Below are positions 8,286-14,946 of a stretch of DNA of 24,589 nucleotides, in pieces. The number at the start of each line of letters is the position of its first letter. Within the stretch, counting starts at the first letter, position 1. The DNA comes from Bacillota bacterium. Its GTDB lineage: Bacteria; Bacillota; Clostridia; Lachnospirales; Lachnospiraceae. The stretch covers positions 1-24,589 of the forward strand of contig JAEXGM010000285.1 of the NCBI GenBank assembly GCA_023450835.1. Reading direction: 5' to 3'. Both the position numbers and the translations under genes were made by a program. The notes below the pieces were generated by a model, which made no database searches, was not told the DNA's origin, and saw only the letters and a list, made by a program, of their open reading frames with translations.

Positions 8286-9368
8286 CTAATCCGGAACTTT
8301 CGGGTCTTCCAGAGGATAATATCCCTCCGGATAAAAATCCTCCCAGGCATGGGTCAGGTCCACAGCCGTCTCGGAACAGATTTCTACCTTACCCAGCCTG
8401 TAGAACCCATCCTTTTCCTCTTCTTGTAGGTCCAGTCCCATGGGACTTCCATCGGAAAAGAAAATTCCTGCCGACAGCCTGTATTCTCCTTCCGGCAGTG
8501 CCGGCAGGGAAACAATTTCATTATGGGTGATGTCCCCAAGCTTCCATGCTGCCTTATCAATATTTAATATAAATTCCTGCCGCTCATTTTCTCTCTCCAA
8601 ACAAAGCTTAAGATTGTACTCCAGGTAACAGGGCGCACTGCCCTTGTTGACAATCCAGAAACGGATGGGAAGAGCACCCTTAGATTCCACTTTTCTGGGG
8701 TAGACCGCTCTTCTTACGGTAAAGTCATAGCCAATATCCAACGGACGGTTAGAAAGACCGGCATGCCAGCGCTGACTCTCTCTTATAATATTGGGCCCTG
8801 GAAAATCTTCTTCTATAGAAAGCAGTACCGGCATTTTCTCCCATGTATCAGAAAGCCTGTGCTCGGCAAATTTCTCACAGCATTCTATCCAATTATCTTC
8901 CCTGCAATTTACCATAACTCCAAAGAATCTTCCTTTTTCTTTTAAATATTGCAGCAGGGCACTCTTTCTTAGTTCCGCAAACAGCGGAATGTCTAAAGCA
9001 GCTTCCAGGTAGGCGTCCCAGACTCTCCGGCTGTCACTTTCCGAAGAAATCATGATGCCAATAAGCTCTTCTTTCTTTAACACACTTATCACTCTTCGGA
9101 TTAAATGTGCAAAACATTCCTCTGCGTCTGTCCTGACCCAGGACGGAGGGAGCTGTTTTATCTGTAAGACCGGGTTATGTACTGACTTCAAGGCTTCTTT
9201 TAACCGGACAAGGTCATACTTTCCCCTGTCTGCTTCCAGTTCTGTCCAGGTAAGCTCTGCCAGGTGGTACTGCCCCCTGCCGGGGTTGACCGGTGCTTCC
9301 GGCAGCGGCAGCGGCCTTATGATATATGTCTCATAGGGACTGTAATGCTCCAGTGCATATTTGCCCAT
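8286..9368 (-). CDS. Reduced DUF4832-like protein
   Basis: A protein of about 360 residues without signal peptide or membrane segments. It has NPGRGQYHLAELTWTELEAD near the N-terminus, resembling the NPG...W..LEP opening of the larger DUF4832 protein two genes upstream, then a shortened barrel-like region and a C-terminal beta-rich domain (YLEYNLKLCLE, LPEGEYRLSAGIFF) like DUF4832. It appears to be a divergent, shortened paralogue. Glutamates at about 110 (SSESDS) and 186-187 (LSIEED) occupy the places where a clan GH-A-like barrel would have its catalytic pair, but this is guesswork. The ATG at 9368 is preferred to the GTG at 9377, which overlaps the AGGAGG ribosome site. Function unknown; possibly a glycosidase or a carbohydrate-binding partner. 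Confidence 0.6.
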   Translation of the reverse strand: MGKYALEHYSPYETYIIRPLPLPEAPVNPGRGQYHLAELTWTELEADRGKYDLVRLKEALKSVHNPVLQIKQLPPSWVRTDAEECFAHLIRRVISVLKKEELIGIMISSESDSRRVWDAYLEAALDIPLFAELRKSALLQYLKEKGRFFGVMVNCREDNWIECCEKFAEHRLSDTWEKMPVLLSIEEDFPGPNIIRESQRWHAGLSNRPLDIGYDFTVRRAVYPRKVESKGALPIRFWIVNKGSAPCYLEYNLKLCLERENERQEFILNIDKAAWKLGDITHNEIVSLPALPEGEYRLSAGIFFSDGSPMGLDLQEEEKDGFYRLGKVEICSETAVDLTHAWEDFYPEGYYPLEDPKVPD

Positions 9369-9381
9369 GGGCAGCACCTCC

Positions 9382-10665
9382 TTATCTTAAATGACTGTCA
9401 ACGACCTGCCGGAAGCGTATTATATCTTCTTCTGTGATATACGGCATCCGGTCTGTTTTATCTGCTTCTTCCTTTAGTACTACCATACTGAGGTTATTAA
9501 AACGTGCCCCTGTCTCCATATAGGCAGCGGCTGCCTTTTGCAGGGAAGTCTTAAGTTCTGCCGCGCGGATATCCGCTTTCCAATCGCCAAAGACCTCATA
9601 CCGGAGCATAGCATCTCCCTCTCTGACAGGGTACAGATAGAACTGGCGCTGAACCTTTATAATATTACTGGTTTCATTATCAAGAACCAAAGACAGCCTT
9701 GAATCATATAACCAGCTTTCACTCCAAAATCCTTTAACCGGAAGTTCCGGAAAATAAGTCTGATAGAACTCCAGTGCCAGCAGCATGGAATTCTTAAGTC
9801 TTTCCGGATTATAACCCGTACCGGAAGGAACATGCAGAGCCAGCAGCATATCTCCTGCACCAAGTACTTCCATCCAATCTTTTTTCAGCAGCGTAACCGT
9901 TTCTTTTTCTACAAACCCCATGGGATTAACCGGGTTAGCGGTGATACTTTCTTCCGTCTCCCGCCGGCTTGAGGTAAAGGCTTCTTTATCAAATACTCCA
10001 TTTATCCCATTTAACTGGCCGTCCCTGCGAAAGTCCTCTCTCTGGTTCCAGAGAGCAATTACTTTCTCGGAAGTCCTGTTTCGGTACATGGTAAAGGAAT
10101 CCCCGAAACGGCAGGGTATAAACAGGAACCGGTCCATCAGGAAGATAGAACAGGTATAAAAGTTCATATCCCAGGGAAAATCACTTACTTTCAGCTCTCC
10201 CTTCACAAGCTTATCAAGCTGAGGCTTCATGGGACGGAAAGGAATGTCCTCATAATAGTGTTCCGGCACTCCCCGCTCTTTTAACAGATTTTTGGAAGGA
10301 ACCACACAGGCCAGTAAAAGCAGGAAAGAATATAACTCCCCGTACTTATTTAAGCATACCGGAGTCATGTTGTTATAGTTGTCAACGTCACAGCGGTTTC
10401 TGGCAGAACACATATCCCATACCAGGAACCCGGAGAAATACAGCAGCTTCTCATCGGCTTCCACTGCTTCTGCCGCCGACCTAAGCAGCTTTTGTGTTTC
10501 TGCCGGAAGGCTGAATTTATCAAATATTTCTGCTAGAAAGCTGCGTTCAATAAAATACTTACCTTTCCCCTCCTGGTACAGGGCAAAATACTGCTCCAGC
10601 CCTTCCGGAAGATTGTCAAACCCGCAATAACTTACACAGTCTTCAAATTCATATAAATGTTTCAT
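9382..10665 (-). CDS. Acyltransferase domain protein (NAT_N plus GNAT-like C-terminal)
   Basis: A 427-residue cytoplasmic protein with no signal peptide. The N-terminal half contains the LYFSGFLVWDM segment seen in N-acyltransferase N-terminal domains. The C-terminal half has LALHVPSGTGYNPERLKNSM, then SWLYD and SNIIKVQRQF, which match the GNAT-like C-terminal domain of proteins usually called acyltransferase domain-containing. These are family-level assignments from remembered motifs. It is packed tightly in the operon, 9 bases after the DUF4832 gene and 4 bases before the next stop-start junction, so it is part of the catabolic module. It could transfer or remove an acyl group on the imported glycan, but no member of this pair of domains has a function I can name. 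The start follows GGGGAAGAGC. Confidence 0.65.
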   Translation of the reverse strand: MKHLYEFEDCVSYCGFDNLPEGLEQYFALYQEGKGKYFIERSFLAEIFDKFSLPAETQKLLRSAAEAVEADEKLLYFSGFLVWDMCSARNRCDVDNYNNMTPVCLNKYGELYSFLLLLACVVPSKNLLKERGVPEHYYEDIPFRPMKPQLDKLVKGELKVSDFPWDMNFYTCSIFLMDRFLFIPCRFGDSFTMYRNRTSEKVIALWNQREDFRRDGQLNGINGVFDKEAFTSSRRETEESITANPVNPMGFVEKETVTLLKKDWMEVLGAGDMLLALHVPSGTGYNPERLKNSMLLALEFYQTYFPELPVKGFWSESWLYDSRLSLVLDNETSNIIKVQRQFYLYPVREGDAMLRYEVFGDWKADIRAAELKTSLQKAAAAYMETGARFNNLSMVVLKEEADKTDRMPYITEEDIIRFRQVVDSHLR

Positions 10666-10674
10666 GCTCTTCCC

Positions 10675-11997
10675 CTATTCTACGATTAGTTTGCCCATAC
10701 AATAATAACCGTCTTCCCATCCTTCGATGGCTAACGCTATATTGCCAATCTCCGGTATACCTGTCTCTATGCCAATCTCCAATACGTATTCACCGGGCTT
10801 TGCCTCAAGTATGAATTCCTCTTCCCATAGGATATCCGTATCCGGCAGCCAGTTCCTGATGTCAGTACAACTGGTAAGGGTCAGGATTTCCTGTTCATTC
10901 TTTAACCGAACCACCAGCGGATATCTCTGATAGATGGGAGCCACACCGGTATTAGCCCATAGACCTTTCATACAGAGAGCCTCTCCGCTTTTTACTATCT
11001 GGTTATAGGCAAGTTTTCTTAGTTCAAACCGGTATCCCATTCTTTTAATCCATCTCGTAACACTGTCTTTCCAGGCTTCCGGCACGGTAGTTCCTTTGCT
11101 GTTGTAGGAAGAAATATGCCATTTTAATGATTCTTCTATAATATAGTCAATATCCCAGCCCTGAATAAACCAGTCATTCATATGCCAGCAGGCTTCAAAT
11201 ACCACCGGAGCCTTTTTCCAGGCTTCCGCCATTCCGAAATTACAGATATTTTCAGGATAAAAATCCAACATATGGGACCACTCCCGGGGATGAAAGCCTC
11301 CCATATCACCCAGGCAATCCACTCTGAAACCGATATTTTCTTTTCGCTCTCTTATAATTCCTACCGATTTCGGGTCATGTAACAATGCCTGCAGAGGTGT
11401 TAATTTAAAGTTATCTATGTATGCATCTGCAATCTGTCTGATGCTGTCTTCCGGCATAAATTCCGTACCGCCGCCTTCTCCCCAGGCTCCCACCAGAGCC
11501 ATATCCACCGAACCGATTAAGGGATGGCCGTCGAAATGCTCTGCAAAGCTTTTAATAAATCCGGACCAATATAAGACATAGGGAGAATTAAGCGGATCAA
11601 CTCTCCAAAAAGGAAACTCCGGTTCTTCCGGGCACTCTCTGCGAAACCAGTCCGGAATATCTTCCTCCTCCGACAAGGCATAGGGCGAACATCGGACAAT
11701 TGCCGTACAGCCTAAAAGTTTGGCTTCTTTTAGCTTCCGCTCTAAGATATCCCACCGGTATACACCCTTCTCCGGTTCAAGGTCTCTCCACCGTACTCCG
11801 CTGTACATAATCTTGCTGTCCGGGTGATTCCAGGTTCTGCTGCCGGCAGAAAACCGGAACTTTTCTACTATATTTCCCCGGCTGTCACATATCTGCTCTG
11901 CCGGTTCCATTAAATCAGGGGCTGCAATAAATCCAATTCCCGGGTTTTCCAGCAGTTCATCACTTATCTTCGGATAAATTACATAGGTATCGCTCAT
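10675..11997 (-). CDS. TIM-barrel glycosidase-like protein with DUF4832 domain
   Basis: A 440-residue, probably cytoplasmic protein. Residues 1 to about 310 look like a glycosidase barrel: YSGVRWRDLEPEKGVYRW (65-82) resembles the W.dlEP..G.y.w strand of clan GH-A enzymes, followed by strand IVRCSPYA. Candidate catalytic glutamates are E174 (GAWGEGGG) and E268 (VVFEACWH), about 94 residues apart, as expected for strands 4 and 7. Residues from about 345 to the end match DUF4832 (ANTGVAPIYQRYPLVVRL, TDIRNWLPD), an immunoglobulin-like domain. GGAGGGAAGCA precedes the ATG; the Cys-rich protein gene ends 11 bases upstream. A glycoside hydrolase acting on the imported glycan is likely; its substrate is not known. 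Confidence 0.75.
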   Translation of the reverse strand: MSDTYVIYPKISDELLENPGIGFIAAPDLMEPAEQICDSRGNIVEKFRFSAGSRTWNHPDSKIMYSGVRWRDLEPEKGVYRWDILERKLKEAKLLGCTAIVRCSPYALSEEEDIPDWFRRECPEEPEFPFWRVDPLNSPYVLYWSGFIKSFAEHFDGHPLIGSVDMALVGAWGEGGGTEFMPEDSIRQIADAYIDNFKLTPLQALLHDPKSVGIIRERKENIGFRVDCLGDMGGFHPREWSHMLDFYPENICNFGMAEAWKKAPVVFEACWHMNDWFIQGWDIDYIIEESLKWHISSYNSKGTTVPEAWKDSVTRWIKRMGYRFELRKLAYNQIVKSGEALCMKGLWANTGVAPIYQRYPLVVRLKNEQEILTLTSCTDIRNWLPDTDILWEEEFILEAKPGEYVLEIGIETGIPEIGNIALAIEGWEDGYYCMGKLIVE

Positions 11998-12008
11998 TGC
12001 TTCCCTCC

Positions 12009-12221
12009 TCAGGCCGTATAATTTCTTTGGAACAAGAGACAGCCGCTGCTTTTATACTGCTCTGCCAGCTCTTCCAGTCTGGCAGTCTCACAGCAGAGGT
12101 GCTCTGACAGACACTGATAACAGTGTAACGTTCCTATATGCTTTCCCAGCAGTTTAAGGTTAAGCGCAATCTCATTATTGCTTAATTCCGCCCTGCACTT
12201 ATGGCAATGGACTTTTTTCAT
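12009..12221 (-). CDS. Small Cys-rich (zinc-ribbon-like) protein
   Basis: A 70-residue protein, the first gene after the operon promoter. Cysteines are arranged as C6-x2-C9, C34-x2-C37, C43-C44 and C61, so a four-Cys metal site is plausible. The middle (NNEIALNLKLLGK) is predicted helical and the end reads SGCLLF. GAAGGAGGAG precedes the ATG at good spacing, and the gene ends 11 bases before the DUF4832 gene, so I judge it real despite its size. I have an impression of similar short proteins in other Clostridia, which cannot be verified here. It could be a regulator, a metal chaperone or an adaptor for the operon enzymes. Function unknown. Confidence 0.7.
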   Translation of the reverse strand: MKKVHCHKCRAELSNNEIALNLKLLGKHIGTLHCYQCLSEHLCCETARLEELAEQYKSSGCLLFQRNYTA

Positions 12222-12280
12222 TCCATTCTCCTCCTTCTGTTACGCTGCCGCATATATTGCTAAATTGATATTGATTTTTC

Positions 12281-12307
12281 TTGTTACGTTTGTTACGTTT
12301 GTTTACT
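12281..12307. promoter_or_regulatory. Tandem operator-like repeats at operon promoter
   Basis: Three direct nine-base copies in a row: TTGTTACGT, TTGTTACGT and TTGTTTACT. They begin about 17 bases downstream of the operon -10 element, where a repressor would block transcription. The 11-mer CGTTTGTTACG inside (12287-12297) reappears inverted in front of lacI (12608-12618). This is the expected pattern for a LacI-family protein that controls both divergent units; binding is inferred. Confidence 0.6.
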
Positions 12308-12323
12308 AAACCTTATAAATTGG

Positions 12324-12352
12324 ATTATATCATCTGAACTTTCATGTGTAAA
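12324..12352 (-). promoter_or_regulatory. Sigma-A-type promoter of the glycan operon
   Basis: Minus-strand TTTACA (12352-12347), a 17-base spacer and TATAAT (12329-12324) give a near-consensus housekeeping promoter about 103 bases upstream of the Cys-rich gene. The repeats at 12281-12307 lie just downstream. The rest of the 432-base gap between the two divergent genes (12353-12539) is AT-rich, with one short hairpin (ACTTC/GAAGT near 12393-12409) and no gene that I can support. Confidence 0.75.
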
Positions 12353-12539
12353 TACCATTTTTGAATTTATTTCAAGAAATTTTAAGAGAACTTCTTTTTG
12401 AAGTGAAAGAAATGTATTCCTGCTAAAATCATTGAATCCTCCACCTTTACTGCATCTGTTGCCGATGTTCCTCCAATCTTTTCTTCTTTTTGCAGCATTT
12501 TTGGAGCCGTCACTTTCCTTGTATCAGAAAAATTAAGTG

Positions 12540-12569
12540 TTGACAAAATCGTTGGCTAATCATTATAAT
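12540..12569 (+). promoter_or_regulatory. Sigma-A-type promoter of lacI-type gene
   Basis: TTGACA (12540-12545), an 18-base spacer and TATAAT (12564-12569), about 85 bases before the regulator start. A second TATAAT at 12588-12593 could serve an alternative start site. Confidence 0.75.
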
Positions 12570-12607
12570 TTATCTAGATATATTTTGTATAATTTTACGT
12601 AAATATG

Positions 12608-12618
12608 CGTAACAAACG
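12608..12618. promoter_or_regulatory. Operator-like site in lacI leader
   Basis: CGTAACAAACG is the exact reverse complement of the 11-mer found in the repeats at the divergent operon promoter. It lies between the regulator's promoter and its ribosome site, suggesting autorepression. Confidence 0.5.
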
Positions 12619-12653
12619 ATATCACAAAATACGTGTTAAGGGGGTAAACCGTT

Positions 12654-13676
12654 TTGAGCACAATCAGAGAAGTGGCTAATCTGGCAAAAGTCTCAGTAGC
12701 TACCGTATCTCGGGTATTGAACAACGATACCAAATATAAAATGACCGAAGAAACCCGGTCCCGGGTCTGGAAGGCTGTTACCGATTTGAACTATACAGCA
12801 AAGTCCCCCGCAAAAACCCCCTCCGGCGAGAATAAAACCTATTCAGGTAATGAATCTGTAAAAATAGGCTGTATCCTGAGCGTAACAAAAAATAAATATA
12901 ACGACCCTTATTTTATGTCTATCCTTTCCGGAGTGGAAGAACAGCTGCAAAGGTGCGGCTATGAACTTACTTTTATAAAAACCGGAGCTGAGCTGGAAGA
13001 TAAGAAGAATTTATACAGCACCTTTTCCAATCCGGTCTCCGGTCTGATCCTGATGGAATCATTAAACACTGAGACCTACCAGTTCATCCGAAATCAAGTT
13101 CCGAGTATTGTGGGAATTGATACCCAATGGGAAGATATCGATAATGTCGGCTATGACCATTACAGGGTAGCCAATATGGCGGTACAGCACCTTATTGAAA
13201 AAGGGCACAAAAAGATAGGCTTCATCGGAGGCAGCGGAATGAGCGGCAACATAAAATCCAGCCAGAGATACCGCGGCTATTACTCTTCCCTTCATGCTGC
13301 CGGTCTGTCGGTAAATCCTGACTGGATTATAGATTGCGCCTGGGATGAAAACCTTTGCGCCCAGAAAGTCAATGAACTCTGTCAGCAAAAAGATTCCCCC
13401 ACTGCCTTTTTTGTAGCCAGTGATTTAATGGCAATGGCTGCCTTAAGCAGCTTATATAATCTGGGAATTGCCGTGCCGGACAAGGTAGCTGTAATAGGCC
13501 TGTCCAATATTGAGATATCCAAGTATTCAAACCCGCCTCTTACTACCATTGAGATTCCTACGAAAGAAATCGGCATGGTTGCCGTTGATCTCCTTTTAGC
13601 AAGAATAAACGGGTACCAGCTTCTTCCGCGAAAAGTCATTCTTCCCACAAGCCTGATTTCACGAAATTCCACCTGA
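12654..13676 (+). CDS. LacI/GalR family transcription regulator
   Basis: Cytoplasmic DNA-binding regulator, 340 residues, the usual length. The helix-turn-helix and hinge helix are at the N-terminus (TIREVANLAKVSVATVSRVLNN, in pieces across residues 3-24, then the hinge to about 55). The periplasmic-binding-protein-like sensor domain follows, with GYDHYRVANMAVQHLIEKGH and the KIGFIGG strand typical of the family, and the usual AVIGLSNIEISKYSNPPLTT segment. It starts with TTG at 12654, supported by an AAGGGGG ribosome site and because the HTH begins three residues later. It is transcribed divergently from the glycan operon, and shared operator-like sequences flank both promoters, so it is the likely local repressor. 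The inducer is probably a breakdown product of the imported glycan. Confidence 0.95.
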   Translation: MSTIREVANLAKVSVATVSRVLNNDTKYKMTEETRSRVWKAVTDLNYTAKSPAKTPSGENKTYSGNESVKIGCILSVTKNKYNDPYFMSILSGVEEQLQRCGYELTFIKTGAELEDKKNLYSTFSNPVSGLILMESLNTETYQFIRNQVPSIVGIDTQWEDIDNVGYDHYRVANMAVQHLIEKGHKKIGFIGGSGMSGNIKSSQRYRGYYSSLHAAGLSVNPDWIIDCAWDENLCAQKVNELCQQKDSPTAFFVASDLMAMAALSSLYNLGIAVPDKVAVIGLSNIEISKYSNPPLTTIEIPTKEIGMVAVDLLLARINGYQLLPRKVILPTSLISRNST

Positions 13677-13699
13677 TAAAAAGATTGATTGGACTTAAA

Positions 13700-13801
13700 A
13701 AGCTCTGCGGATATAACTTTCCAGAATGCACTGTTTGACAGATATGTCAGATGTCGGTCAAACGGTGCGTGAGGTAAGTCATATTCCACAGAGCTTCTTT
13801 T
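13700..13801 (+). terminator. Large branched terminator after lacI-type gene
   Basis: AAGCTCTG (13700-13707) pairs with CAGAGCTT (13789-13796), extended by GGA/TCC beyond one mismatch, and is followed by CTTTTT. Inside sits an 11-pair hairpin (13729-13739 with 13757-13767; one T-G pair). The 97-base structured region is larger than a simple terminator and might be retained as a stable 3' end or small RNA. Confidence 0.65.
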
Positions 13802-13830
13802 TATAGCCCAGTCAGCCTTTCTTTCAGTTC

Positions 13831-14853
13831 TTAAGGGAGCTTTTTCAGTAAGGTTTTCATTGCAAGAGTCATAGCTGCTGAATAGTTTTCCACATCATTA
13901 ATTTTTATAATATATCTATTGCCCTTCCCTGAGGACTTCTTCCAGCTTACATAGCCTTTTTCATCACAGAAAGCTTCCACCGGTTCAAAGGTATAGGCCG
14001 TATCTGTTCTATTCTCATTAATATCTGCAAGTTCACCGGCTCTTGTAACCGTCTTGCCTGCACAATGCAGAAACCCGGCAGTGGAATACATGCTTCTTTC
14101 CTGGGTGCAATGGTAGTCCAGCAGTCTCTTGTTAAGAGGATTTTTAAGACAGGACAGCCATTTATTATCTGTGTTCTTTTCCAGGGCATACAGAAAATAT
14201 TTTTGAAGATTTTCCGTAAGTTCCGGCAGGATTTCTTTCTGCAGAAATCGGTAAAAGGTACCGTAGGTCCCCATTTTAAACTGCCAATCCGGCGGTTCCG
14301 GGGAAAATTCAAAGCACGGCAGCCAATAGACGGGGCATTCCAGCCCAAATATAACACTATAGGAATAGGGGCCTATGCTAACATTATACTCCAACTTGCT
14401 CTTCGGATTACTGGAGCCTGCATTCAGGTAGATACCGCCGCACTTTTCATAAAACAGCTGCGGACGAAGGACTGCCGCTGCCGCCACATCCCTGCAGGAG
14501 CCCACAATATGTATAAATACAGGTTCCTTTGCATTCTCTAACGTCCGAAGCAGCAGGTTCATACCGGAGAGCTCCGGTGCGTACCCGTTATTTTGATAGA
14601 TTTCTTTTACATCCTTAACCGGCTCCGATATTCCGATAGCTGCCGGTATTGTAAGCCCGGTTATATAATTTAGCTGGTTAACTGCCTGTATAGCAGGATC
14701 TCCGTAAACAACAGGCGGATAATCAATGAGAATTCCTGCGAGATTAATGTCCCTGCTGAAAGCCAGCGCATACTGGCAGGCAAGGTCCCAATGGTCATCT
14801 GGATCATTATAGCCGTGAAACAAATCTGTCTGGTGGATAACAAGAGGCTTCAT
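13831..14853 (-). CDS. Nucleoside-hydrolase-fold protein
   Basis: A 340-residue cytoplasmic protein. The opening PLVIHQTDLFHGYNDPDDHW (3-22) recalls the DTDxGxDDA calcium-binding motif of the inosine-uridine nucleoside hydrolase superfamily (D10, D17, D19, D20), though with a longer insert. The segment LLRTLENAKEPVFIHIVGSCRDVAAA matches the strand and helix that follow in that fold. Classical nucleoside hydrolases are 310-330 residues, so the size fits, but the later active-site His is not obvious to me. AAGGAGATAAATCCC precedes the ATG. It lies 93 bases behind the six-hairpin glycosidase, presumably in the same transcript, so an N- or O-glycoside cleavage role is more likely than nucleoside salvage. 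The assignment is fold-level only. Confidence 0.6.
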   Translation of the reverse strand: MKPLVIHQTDLFHGYNDPDDHWDLACQYALAFSRDINLAGILIDYPPVVYGDPAIQAVNQLNYITGLTIPAAIGISEPVKDVKEIYQNNGYAPELSGMNLLLRTLENAKEPVFIHIVGSCRDVAAAAVLRPQLFYEKCGGIYLNAGSSNPKSKLEYNVSIGPYSYSVIFGLECPVYWLPCFEFSPEPPDWQFKMGTYGTFYRFLQKEILPELTENLQKYFLYALEKNTDNKWLSCLKNPLNKRLLDYHCTQERSMYSTAGFLHCAGKTVTRAGELADINENRTDTAYTFEPVEAFCDEKGYVSWKKSSGKGNRYIIKINDVENYSAAMTLAMKTLLKKLP

Positions 14854-14946
14854 GGGATTTATCTCCTTAAATTTTTTTTTAATTTAGCTTACAGATAATG
14901 AAGTACCGTCAGGGGGCTTCTGCGCTTTCCAGGCTTATCAAGCCGC

